Below are positions 48,985-59,744 of a DNA stretch of 64,000 nt, piece by piece (within the stretch, counting starts at the first letter, position 1; each line of letters starts with the position of its first letter). Origin of the DNA: Chionoecetes opilio (lineage: Eukaryota; Arthropoda; Malacostraca; Decapoda; Majidae); the NCBI GenBank assembly GCA_016584305.1, contig JACEEZ010000378.1, forward strand, positions 21,001 through 85,000. The letters run 5' to 3'. Below the pieces are notes generated by a model. It saw only the letters and a list, made by a program, of their open reading frames with translations, was not told the origin of the DNA and ran no database searches. The translations under genes were made by a program, and so were the position numbers.

Positions 48985-49210
48985 TGGGCATAGCATATTC
49001 CCGTTTTCTGGAACAGTATGTCGCGTATACTTTTGAACACGTCATGTTACATTATGGTATGTTACGGTAGGTTGTACAAGATATCTTACTGAAACTTTGT
49101 GTGGAAATCACAATGAGGGTATTTTCGAGAAAATCATATGGTTAGTTTCGGAGCTACAGCCAGGAGTCTTCATCTAGGGTCCACATATCCCCATAGCGTT
49201 GGGGAGTATG
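48985..49210 (+). repeat. Empty-site relative of the PIF/Harbinger insertion locus
   Basis: CATATTCCCGTTTTCTGGAA, CAGTATGTCGCGTATACTTT, TGAACACGTCA and AATCACAATGAGGGTATTTT align with the joined flanks 20,028-20,062 and 23,973-24,175. At the point where the element sits at 20 kb, this copy runs straight through (GTCGCGTATACTTTTGAAC). Confidence 0.85.
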
Positions 49211-49321
49211 CCACCGGAGACAACTCTTTTTGTAATCGGCCGAAGACTACCTCACATGTTGCCCATAAATCCAAGCTTCGACGGCTGTGATGATTAGAGG
49301 CGACAAACATTGTAATCATCA

Positions 49322-49816
49322 CATGTGTTGTACTGTACTCTGTCGTAGGTAGAGTGTATTTGGCAACCATAATGGCAACTCTCCTTGACCTCGCCTATAA
49401 ATATGATTGACGCGTGACCTCGGTCTTTCTTAGTCACTCGCCCTCACTTTGCTCGGAGGTCACGTTCACGCGCCTCGCCTCTGGGCGGCCCACGTGTGGC
49501 CGTCACCAGCCAGCCCATGGCTACATCTCTGTACTCCACTGTTCCTGAGCAATATATTCATCTTATGTCTACAAGTTGGTAATTATTGACCCATACTCCA
49601 CTCTACTATAAGGAACACACACGTTTAGACAAAGGCAGACCAAAGAAGCCACGCTCTCCGAGCCTTGACCCTCGCGCCCACACAAGCTACTACGCGCGCG
49701 CCACATTCTTCATCTATGTTCTTGCCTCTATTCATCTCTACACAAGTATATAGTACCACCCTTCACGGTTCAGTGTCACTATGATAGGAAACAATAAAAT
49801 AACTGCCTATACCAAC
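49322..49816 (+). repeat. Possible solo LTR (weak)
   Basis: The region starts TGTGTTGTAC and ends near ACCAACA. It contains a TATA-like CTATAAATATG at about 49,397 and AATAAA at about 49,794, as in a solo LTR. No target duplication was confirmed and no internal LTR element in the window matches it, so this is a suggestion only. Confidence 0.28.
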
Positions 49817-49824
49817 ACGGGCGA

Positions 49825-52092
49825 GTGCTAACCATCAATCAATCAATCATTGGGGGCATACGCCGGGGGGCGCGTCGCCTCGCCCACCCTACGACGCCAC
49901 TCCCGGGGGTCACCACGCACGAGCTCCCATGCAGGCTCCTTTCCCATACCAAGCAGCTCTCGACAAGAAACATCAACTTGCCCCAGCCACGACCCTTGTG
50001 GGCGCCCCCTTGGCCTCCTCCACGCCGGATTGTCTCTTACAGATACAACCCGATGGGAAGGATCGGTTTCAGGGTAGCGTGCCACATGCCCATATAGCCG
50101 AAGTTGGCGCTGACGGACTATGCAGGTAATAGGCCTCGATTCAGTCTCACGGTGCAATCGCTGATTTGACACGTAATCATCACAGCGATACCCCATGATT
50201 CTGCGAAGACACTTATTACCAAAGGCATTGATTCGTCTCTTCAAGTCACTATTTAGTGTCCATGTCTCACAACCATAGAGTAAGACAGGGATCACAAGCG
50301 ACTTGAAGATCCGGATCTTTGTCCTCCTGCACAGGTACCGACAACGCCAAATACTCCCGCTGAGCGAGTCCATAACACCGTGGGCTATGCCAATCCGCCG
50401 TAAGACTTCTTGACGTGACCCGCCGTCATTATGGACTGCGCTACCAAGGTATGTAAAACTTTCCAAGATCTCAATGTCCTCGCCACACGCATGAACAGAC
50501 TGTACTGCTTCATCTAGTAAGTCTCCAAATACCTGGACCTTGGTCTTGAGCCAGGAGACCTCAAATCCCAAAGGCTTTGCCTCCTCGTGCAGCGCCTCGA
50601 GAGCCATCACCAGGACCTCCAGCGACTCTGCAAGGATTACTGCATCATCGGCAAAAACAAGATCAGTGATCTTGGTGTTGCCGACGGATGCTCCACAATC
50701 ACTTTGATCTACAACCTTGTCCAATACCCAGTCCATACAAGCGTTGAAAAGTGATGGGGCAAGGACGCACCCTTGCCTCACTCCAGTATTCACAGGAAAG
50801 AAGCTGGATACACCTGCCCCACACTTCACAGCACTCTCAGTCCCAGAATACAGACCGATAATTATCAAACCAATAGTCCTTGCAGGAATCCCTCGAAGTC
50901 GCAGAAGATCCCAGACTGACTCACGATGCACTGAGTCAAACGCCTTCTTGAGATCAACATAGGCTGCAAGCATCCCCTGTCGAAACTCACGTCGGCGTTC
51001 CACCAGGACACGAAGCGCTAGGATACGGTCCGTTGTTGACTTACCAGGCGTGAACCCAGACTGCTGAGGTCTCTGATGCTTCACCAGATGACTGCGAATT
51101 CGTGTCAGCAATAGATGGGCAAGCACCTTGCCTGGTACGCTGAGCAGTGTAATACCGCGGTAATTGTTGCAGTCCTGACGGTCCCCTTTCCCTTTCCAGA
51201 TAGGGACGACCAGCCCCCTTTTCCAGTCAGGAGGAATGGTACCTGATTGCCACACGGCAGTCAGGACAGCATGCAACCCGCGGATCATGGCCTCACCCCC
51301 AGCTTTGAGGAGCTCCGCACTGATATTACAAACACCAGCTGCCTTTCCACCCTTCAACTTTGCTACAGCCTCTCTGACTTCGTCAAGAGAGGGTGCGGTT
51401 TCGTCAATGGGAGGATCGGCATCCACTGCCTGTAACCCAGTGGTGTGAAGCTGCTCAGTTGGAGGGTCCACCGTGAACTACTGCCCAAAGTACTCAGCCC
51501 AACGAGCCATCTGCCCATCCATGTCCGACACGAGGCGCCCATCTGCTGTTCGAATAGCACTCGCCCGAGAAGGAGACTTGGAACGGAGCTTCTTCAGGGC
51601 TCGGTAGGCGTGTCGGAGGTCATTAGCGTTCAAATGACCCTCGACATCCTCAGCGAGACTCCTGACATACCTCTCCTTGTCTCTCCTCAGGAGGGTTCTA
51701 GTCCGGCGTGACAGAGCCCTGTGCTGGTCCCGGTTCCCAGCCAGCCTGGCAGCGCGACTCTCCTCGATTTTCTCCAGCGTCTCCGTCGAGACAAAACCAC
51801 GCCTTGACCTCGGGCGCTCCCCAATACACTCCTTGGCAGCCAGTAGAGTTTCACGTTTGAAGGTATCCCACAGTTCTACAGGATCCCCGAGAGCACCGAG
51901 CACATCAAACCGATTTGAGACTGCCACCGCATACTCATGAGCACATGTCAAGTCCAGAAGAATCTCAAGAGGTAACCATACTGTGTTTCATCTTGAGAAA
52001 CTGAAGGACTTGACATGTGCTCATGAGTATGCGGTGGCAGTCTCAAATCGGTTTGATGTGCTCGGTGCTCTCGGGGATCCGTGCTAACCATC
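49825..52092 (-). mobile_element. RTE-type LINE, copy 2, with inverted 5' end and 12-bp TSD
   Basis: GTGCTAACCATC borders both ends (49,825-49,836 and 52,081-52,092). The 3' end (low coordinate) has several TTGA units (TCAATCAATCAATCATT on the plus strand). The main body is 49,837-51,955 in minus orientation. At the 5' side 51,956-52,080 is the same LINE region in the opposite orientation, 75 bases of which (52,006-52,080) are an exact inverted copy of 51,881-51,955. It lies in the IR intron between the first two recognised exons. Confidence 0.92.
49843..51951 (-). pseudogene. LINE reverse transcriptase with one nonsense codon
   Basis: Same protein as copy 1 at 20.6-22.8 kb. The N-terminal segment (51,951-51,478) and the RT segment (51,471-49,843) are in one frame, separated by a single TAG at about 51,477, where copy 1 has an Asn or Leu codon (YFGQ..FTVDPP). 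All RT blocks are present: AAYVDLKKAFDSVHRESVWD, NTGVRQGCVLAPSLFNACMD and FADDAVILAE. There is one codon insertion relative to copy 1 (TIGLIIIGLYSG) and about a dozen substitutions. The endonuclease domain is missing by 5' truncation. Confidence 0.9.
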
Positions 52093-52734
52093 GCGGACTT
52101 CAAATGAAAAAACTACAGGGTCAACCATTTGAGACCTGAAGGAAATGAAAGCCTACAGCCTCAATAACCTCAAACGAAAAGAAAAAGAAAAAAATGACAA
52201 TAAATGAAATGCAGAGGAATACAGGACAAGTACTTCTTAATTAACATGGACATTCTTTTCGCAGTTGAAGTAAAATCTATTTGGATTTTTATTCCTAGCG
52301 ATATGGACTTTACATACAATGACAGTAATTGGAGCATCCAGAGCTAACATACTGGTTGAGGGTAAGGGTGCGGTTGAGAACAGGCGCCTAACATAATTAC
52401 TGAGCATGCGCAAAATAGATGTGTTTCGTGAGTGGTGTTGCGTTTCTCCGTCCCACACTATCGTATATGCACACAATTATGATGTGTGAGCCAAAGCTCT
52501 AACACTAGCAGCTCTCCTTAACCTTCATTTATATATACCAACCATTATGATGCATTTGACAAAGCACATGTTTAGTATCTGCACCTTGAAAACATCGAAC
52601 CACTTATGAATGCTACACCCACTGTACGTAACTTCTAAAGCTAAATAACTAACTACTAACTAATCTAACCTAACCTAACTCAACTTCTAATCTAACAACT
52701 ATCTAATACTTAACTTGTGCTTTTGGGGATGCGG
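52093..52734. other. Intronic non-coding DNA
   Basis: No gene. AACCT-type words cluster at 52,640-52,700 (CTAATCTAACCTAACCTAAC). The 79-codon ORF at 52,237-52,476 has no motif. Confidence 0.55.
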
Positions 52735-53068
52735 TAGCAGAGTGGTTAGCGTCACCGAGTGGCGTTCTCGAAGACCCGAGTGAGATCCCGAGTGAGATCT
52801 ATAAATCCACTTGAAATATTTCTGCACCATCGAGTGGCCTAAGAACACCCACATGCTCCTCATAACTCTTCCTTCGATTGTGTGTGCATCGGAGGACACA
52901 GGGGGGCGGCATGAGCCTCTAATCACAGGCGTCACTATAAAAATCCTGCCTGCCCCAGCACGGGCGAGGGCCAACCATCACCGCAGCCTTCAAGTGAACC
53001 TCCAAGGTCAACCATCCGAGCCCTGCAGGTCACTGCCTACAAGCGCTATAGGCATAAATGTATATAAA
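52735..53068 (+). repeat. SINE family B copy
   Basis: GGGGATGCGGTAGCAGAGTG, GTTAGCGTCACCGAGTGGCG, a degraded box B, GGAGGACACAGGGGGGCGGC, TCACTATAAAAATCCTGCCT and the tail GCGCTATAGGCATAAATGTA. It sits in the same IR intron as LINE copy 2. Confidence 0.88.
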
Positions 53069-53253
53069 AAGATAATGCTGAAGAAGTGTTTAAATCGGCC
53101 AACGGACAGAGAGGGGGGGAGTAACGCAACACCAACCACGAGACGCGGCTAGCATGCGCAGTACTGATGTTAGGCGCAGGTTCACAGCCGCTTCTGAGAG
53201 TAAGGTGGGGCGCCTCTTTTTCTTATGCCATATGTTAAATAGGAATTTCTTAC

Positions 53254-53489
53254 CTTTCATTGCTTGACTCTGTGTTGGACGTAAGAAACAAGGTGTTCAT
53301 CATGGAGAAGGTCCAGTAATCCTGCAGTAGACTTTTAACTCTCGTTATGTCTAGCTGGGTGACCACTAACAGCCTGGTCTTTTCCCACACTATCACACGG
53401 TCCCTGTCAGACGCCTCCGCGAAAACAGCGAGAAAGGCGGGGCTGTCGCTGACCACCACCACCGTCAAGCACCACGACATCACCCGCAG
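53254..53489 (-). CDS. Ionotropic receptor, first recognised exon
   Basis: The acceptor CCTGTTCCAG|CTG and donor AATGAAAG|GTAAGA are both strong. The frame reads LRVMSWCLTVVVVSDSPAFL, AVFAEASDRDRVIVWEKTRL, LVVTQLDITRVKSLLQDYWT and FSMMNTLFLTSNTESSNE, leaving in phase 2. The pattern (SWC.TVVVVSDDPAFLA.FAE .. LLVVT .. MMNT.LL) is that of the amino-terminal region of divergent decapod IRs. The exon opens in phase 0, so at least one more upstream exon carrying the start and signal peptide is expected. I did not find it in 53.5-64 kb. Confidence 0.85.
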
Positions 53490-53945
53490 CTGGAACAGGG
53501 GCAAATGAAAGAAAGGTAAGAACATGTCAGCATTGATGGACCGGATTGATGGTTAATCAGAAAAACTAGAACACACTTCAATTTCAAAATTTACAGTCGC
53601 TGCAAAAAGTTTCCGGGGCAATTGCAGATTATATTTATTTACTTTTCAAGAAACAGTACAACAGAAGCAGAGACTCGTAAGTCGTGACACACTGACTGAC
53701 TCACTGAGACCAAGCCGTTTGTTTACCTTAGAGGCCTTTACCCTTACCCCAGAGCTGAAAATATACCATGATCACCAGACACATAGTGCCTTGTGTATTG
53801 ATTGCGCTTGAAATGTTTACAAATGCCAGACTACCACAGATTGAATTTTCAATAGTGAAATCTTGAAACTCTGCGGCGACGGTAATGCACACTATGAAAA
53901 CAAAAAGGAAAATTTGAAAAATATGACTCTTGATATCTGGAAGGT
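53490..53945. other. Non-coding, nothing recognised
   Basis: The minus-strand ORF at 53,728-53,985 has a hydrophobic stretch (IFQIFLFVFIVCITVAAEF) that could mimic a signal peptide. It lacks a donor site in the right place and is not accepted as the IR 5' exon. Confidence 0.4.
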
Positions 53946-55230
53946 CATCTTTCATATTAACTTCATGACAAACAAATTCAAACACCCTACATCCATCATA
54001 TCCAACACGTTCACAGACAGCAAAATTTGGCTAATCCATCCTACGCTGACGAGTGATTACTTTGTAATTATAACAACCACCCTTGCCACCGCAGCCAGCC
54101 CCCAACTTGGAACATTAGAAGAGCCAACTGGCAGGCATTCCAAACCAACATACTAGATTGGACGTCTTCCTTCGTGCATCCCACTGACCTCGAACAACAC
54201 GAATACGAATTCACAACCGTTATCAAGAGCCTGCCAAACGCGACATGCCCATACGAGAAGCTGCCATTACACAAACTTGTTGTTTTGTAGCCCCGTGGTC
54301 TACAAGAACATTCACAAAGTCAACATTAAGCTCCGAGGCCCGAAAGAGCATTCACAGAGTAAACGTGCAACGGAAATGGCACAAACGACAACAAGATACC
54401 ATCTCCAGACAGGCGCTAGGTGACACCGTCCGCCCCAAACGGCAAGTTTCATTCCATGCCATGCAAGATTCATGTTTTCGGTAGTGCTCTAATCTCTCCC
54501 ACCATACATCCCTACGTGAGCTGTTAGCCAAACTCAGAGCAGCATCTGGCAAGGAACTTTCCAGACCACTAGCCCACCAACAGTCCCAACAAGTTGAAAA
54601 CAGTGTAAACTCTTTTGTCACCAGGAGATCCAAGTTGCAACTCTTAGCCCACATACGCGGAAAAAACAGCGACTCAAGGCCAGGTAGGGATCAATAAATA
54701 AAATCAGCCATAAACATGGAGGATGACACTGACTGGCCGCTTAGCAATGATAAAATCATCAGAATAGAAAAAAAACTGGAAGGGACACCGCACCAGGAGC
54801 AGACGTCATCACTTACTTCATTCTTGCTAAAATAGGCGCAGCTAGAGAAGTTGCATTCCTCGGGATAATCCACGTCTCGGAGAAGCTAGGCCACTTACCC
54901 GCCCTCTGATACCTGGCCGACATATAGCCCATACCAAAGCCCCACGAATCTACCAAAACACGACCAATATCGCTAACGAGCTGTGCTGGCCAAATATCTG
55001 AGAGGATGATGCTGAACGGCCTGTGCTGGAAAATAGGCTCCCTACATCCACACATTTAAGGCTTCCCCCCAAGGAATAGGCACACACGACTCCATCATCG
55101 CGTTCCTCACTCACTTCAAAAGTAAACCGGCCGAAGTCATCTTCCTCGACCTCGAAAAAGCCTTTGAACTTGCCAGTGCGTCCACTATCTTCGCCGCACT
55201 TGTGAGGAAAAGTTAAAGACTTTCATAATA
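53946..55230 (+). pseudogene. Non-LTR retroelement remnant (plus strand)
   Basis: Scattered frames read WLIHPTLTSDYFVIITTT (end of an endonuclease-like domain, about 54,030-54,085), then RRANWQAFQTNILDWTSSFV, then CSHI/IRGKNSDSRPGRD-like text. At 55,080-55,210 is GTHDSIIAFLTHFKSKPAEV followed by IFLDLEKAFELASASTIFAA, the first RT Asp block of a Jockey/I-like LINE. It contains many stops and frameshifts and ends before the second RT Asp block. Confidence 0.62.
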
Positions 55231-55249
55231 AACAAACCAGAGTGAGATT

Positions 55250-57695
55250 TCAGGCACTGCAATTATAATGATCTCTGCTCACCTTCCCGGTCTTAACCTT
55301 CTTAAACATGTTCCTTTTTAGTCCTATGTTGTATTTTAAACTCGCAGTCATCTATTTGGTGTCGTTTTTCCTTGATCTTATCGCCATATAAGGATTATTA
55401 TTTTTCTGACCTGCAATTAGATTGCTGACAAAGAATGTATAGGTCTTGTCAGCACTGACTTCACCGACTCCACCCTCCGCCCCGACATCAGTCCACATCT
55501 CACATTCCCTCCTATCCCAGTTTAAACTTTGTAATTGTCTTCTTAATCCTGTATAATTAGCCCTTCTGAAGTCACGTACTCTATGCTTATTAACACTTTT
55601 AGATCTTACTTCCCATTTTAAGCAAAACTTAATTTCACAATGATCGCTATTACCAAACTGACCCCCAACTTCCCCCTCTGTAACTAAATCTTCCCTGTTT
55701 GTTAGTAATAAATCTAGAATATTATCTCCCCTAGTAGGATCCTTAATTACTTGCTTTATAAATTTATCCTGAACTAGTTTTAACAATTCCTCTGCGTCAT
55801 TGTCTCCTACAATTTAATCCCAGTCTATGTTCCTAAGATTTAAACTCCTACCATTCATAATCAGTTTTATCTACAAACATTGCTTATTTCTTGCCATATA
55901 GGAACTGAATCCTCTTTACATAAGTTTGGAGGCCTATACACTATATCCAAGACCATTTTCTCAGTTCCCTCCGTAACCTCCACCCATATAGACTATGTTA
56001 TTATTATCTGTTTATATAACACTTAACACAAAACTGCAATGTATCTCTTGCATAAAGTTCAACTCCACCTCTCCTGCCTAACCTGTCCTTGTGAAATAAA
56101 TGATACCCCTCTATCTCATCTTCTGGATTAAATACCTTGCCTGACAAACCAAACCATGTTTCTGTTAATACTATTATACCAAAATATTCTACACTAGTTA
56201 TTCCTCTTAGTAAAGCTATCATGCTTAAAATACTCCTACAGTTTTTATCGTACACCTTTAAGTTACTCTTCTTCATCATGTCAATTTTCCTTATAGCTGT
56301 AACTAACCCCATCCTCTCTCTCTTCTTAAAAATCACTTTAATTCCCTGCCTTCTAAAACTCTATCTAGTGTCACTGGTTTTCTTTCCTATAACCCCAGTG
56401 TCCAATCCTCCGATGTCTATCTTAAAAAAGCCTGCAAGGCACCTACTTCCTTTTCATGAGATTCAGACAACATCTGAACCCCTTTCCGCGAAAGGTGTAC
56501 CCCATCCATATGGTAGAGGCTGTTAAGCCCGAAAAAGAGGTCACAATTATCGACCATTGGCTTTGCAATGAATTGCCAGCCGGCAACTCAGAGCAATCAC
56601 CCTAGAATACCACTCGTCGTCAGCAGTGCGCCTCGGAAGGACATTACACACCACAGGGACCACACCCCTATCCCTAACCTTACCTACAGCTTCCTTGAAC
56701 CGTCGCAGCAGTTCTTCATTCCTTAAACTATCAACGTTGTTTCCTCCCGCGTTCAGGCAAACGCGGGAGGAAACACACCCGCTTCCCTGGGAAACACACC
56801 CGCTTCCTACGCATCCCGTCTCTGTCATAAAACGCGCTATCCAGGAACCTAACCGGACTGTCCCTAACAACTAAGATTTTACCTTCGGTTAGGGATGTAT
56901 CGCCTACCCTGTTATCCTTTACCTCATCTTCCTCCTCTTGGAGTATCGAGAGTACGTGAAAGGAATTCCTGCACTTTAACTGTTCAGTGGTATCCTTCCA
57001 CAGCCTCGAACGGGCTCCTCCTTGTTCTAGTACCTTCCATCCCCTATCCTCAGTTGCCGTACGATGTAAGACCCCCTCACTTGCCCCACCAGGCAAACCA
57101 CGCTTTGGTTCCTCACCAGGTAAGCCTCTCACAAGTGCCCCACCAGGCAAGCCACTTGAACTGAAACCCCCACTTATACGAGTTCGAATCTCTACTCTTG
57201 ATTCTTCATAACACTTTTCAAATATTTCTTTACACTTTCAAAATACTTTTTTCAAATCTTCAATCGCCTCAAGGAGGGATTTCAGAAATCAGTTACAACT
57301 CCTACAACCTCCACTGCACTCTATACCACATGGCACGACCCCTCCTCTCTCCTTCTCTACCACCCTCCCACCCTCTACCACACTTGACTCCACCTGTGAC
57401 TGGCTCATCACCATCACTTTCTTTCCACTCCCAGCAATCAAAACACCCTCTCTGAACTTCAAAGACGTGGCCATCCTAAAATCCTGGATCACTCCAAACA
57501 CAACCTCACTCCTTGGAGACCTCGGGTTGGCTGGAGTCACTGGAGTGATCGCATCGAACTGAAAGCATCGATCGACTGATCGAATGATGAACTGATCGAA
57601 TGAAGCATCGACCCAGGGATGTGAACTTTTGTAGCCCACATTATCGTACCGAGCCACCAAAATTGTTGTATTTTCAGATAGATTATCGTACAAAC
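55250..57695 (-). pseudogene. L2/CR1-like LINE: ORF1 (SGNH esterase-like) and endonuclease
   Basis: From 57,693 down the minus strand: an ORF1 start region (MATSLKFREGVLIAGSGKKV), a Gly/Pro-rich linker, then an SGNH-hydrolase-like domain. Block I is KILVVRDSPVRFLDSAF (about 56,890), where the family has GDS but this copy has RDS. The GGNN block is CLNAGGNNVDSLRNEEL and the last block is MDGVHLS (about 56,510). ORF2 begins near 56,336 with an APE endonuclease (IIVLTETWFGLSGKVFNPED) and continues at 55,786-55,352 (IKDPTRGDNILDLLLTNRED, FGNSDHCEIKFCLKWE). It breaks off before the RT. Several stops and frameshifts. ORF1 esterases are known in CR1/L2 LINEs. Confidence 0.78.
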
Positions 57696-58402
<707 letters not shown>

Positions 58403-58489
58403 GGAAGTTGACAGCGACAATTTTTTTTTCTTTGCGATGACAATTGTTGTATGACTTTATAATGTAGTTATATTTGTCAGTCAGTTATC

Positions 58490-58572
58490 GTATTTTCGTG
58501 TACGATTCTCAACCATGCATCGTACTTCGTACGGATAGTCAAATTATCGTACAAATACGATAATTATCGTAC
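58490..58572. repeat. Cluster of TTATCGTAC palindromic words
   Basis: TTATCGTA, TGTACGATT, CATCGTACTTCGTACGG and TTATCGTACAAATACGATAA occur within 80 bases. TACGATAATTATCGTA (58,556-58,571) is a perfect palindrome identical to one at 36,045-36,060. Related words occur at 57,640-57,690 and 16,941-16,960. Confidence 0.8.
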
Positions 58573-58619
58573 AGTTAACATCGCTGCATCGACCTCGAAT
58601 GGACCAAAGCATACCCATA

Positions 58620-58909
58620 ACTAGGTAAAGTTAGGGACATAGGCTATGCTGCACGTGGCCTCGGTGCTCATTTCCGTCGCATTAGCATTTGAGCCTCTAG
58701 TGGGTGACAACCCATTACCCAGGACACAGGGCTAGTGTGACATCCTGGTTACCACAGTTACCTTTCCATGTTTCCCCAGGTACCCATTTATCAACTCATA
58801 AAGGAGGGGTGAACAGCTGGTGGGGTGACCACCGACTTCCCCTGTTCCGGATTCGAACCAGGGCCCGCAGATTCGTAGCTAGGCGCTCTAGCCACTACGC
58901 CACGGAGGC
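58620..58909 (-). repeat. tRNA-derived SINE, family A copy 3
   Basis: The minus-strand head GCCTCCGTGGCGTAGTGGCT and AGAGCGCCTAGCTACGAATC, with box B GGTTCGAATCC near 58,860. The body and tail match copies 1 and 2 (GGGTACCTGGGGAAACATGG, GGTAACTGTGGTAACC, GCATAGCC). Confidence 0.88.
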
Positions 58910-59744
58910 GTCGATATACCTAGGAGTTAGCATAAACCGCAGCCTCTTATTCACCCCATAGTATATATTATGTACAAAACTCAAAACTAGATTGTAATCG
59001 CCTAATATACCGCCATGAGTCTCTTCCTGGAAGCCCTAAGGTGGACCAGTGCATGCACTATGCAAAATGGAACCAATCTCATCGTAGTAGTGCCTTGTAT
59101 GGTACAACACGTTTTCCATGATGTTCCCAGCGTCGCTCAAGCTTGGGTGTTTAGTCCAGTCAACTTAGGGTTTCACCCACTACTAATTGCATAAGAAACA
59201 AACCCAACTATATTTAGGGGTTTGGTCTGTAATAAATAACATATTAGAAATTAATCGAAGTATTGGAACACTGTTTATTTTGCATTCAAAAATATTTCAC
59301 AGTTAGGGCCCTGGCTACATTAGGACATACATAGAAAAGTACATATAATTACTATAAATCTGTAACTAACGACATAAATTGTTGAATTGCTGATGTGGTA
59401 TTACAGTTTATCCTTAATAGGAGGGAAAAACTTGATGTTTTCAGTTGATAATCACTAGTACCATGAATAAGCCTACCCTGTCCATTCTCTCTCCAGTCTC
59501 ATTCCTACCTCTAATGTCATCCACAGTTTCTACCTTCATTTAAATGTGTTTGGTCCTATCTGCTGAATAAATATCTGCCAACCTCATGAGACAGGACATG
59601 CAGGGATACATCACTGACCTCAAAATATCGTAGTACATCAGGTTTACAACAGACTGATCAAGTTATTACCCATGCCATGAGACATTGAGACCGACGTTCA
59701 GACCATAGTTTTGTCCTAGTTTTCCTCACTACTGGGTGTCATTC
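58910..59744. other. Non-coding, nothing recognised
   Basis: No gene, no repeat family recognised. This is the 3' flank of the minus-strand pseudogene at 59,745. Confidence 0.5.

Noticed and set aside
53728..53985. Minus-strand ORF with a hydrophobic stretch as the IR signal-peptide exon
   Set aside because: No donor in the needed phase and no similarity to IR N-termini. It also overlaps a plus-strand LINE remnant.
58840..58909. A tRNA gene on the minus strand (also 19.66, 31.32, 46.25, 52.74 and 7.9 kb)
   Set aside because: Box A and box B are present but each is followed by a shared SINE body in multiple copies, or lacks a convincing acceptor stem.
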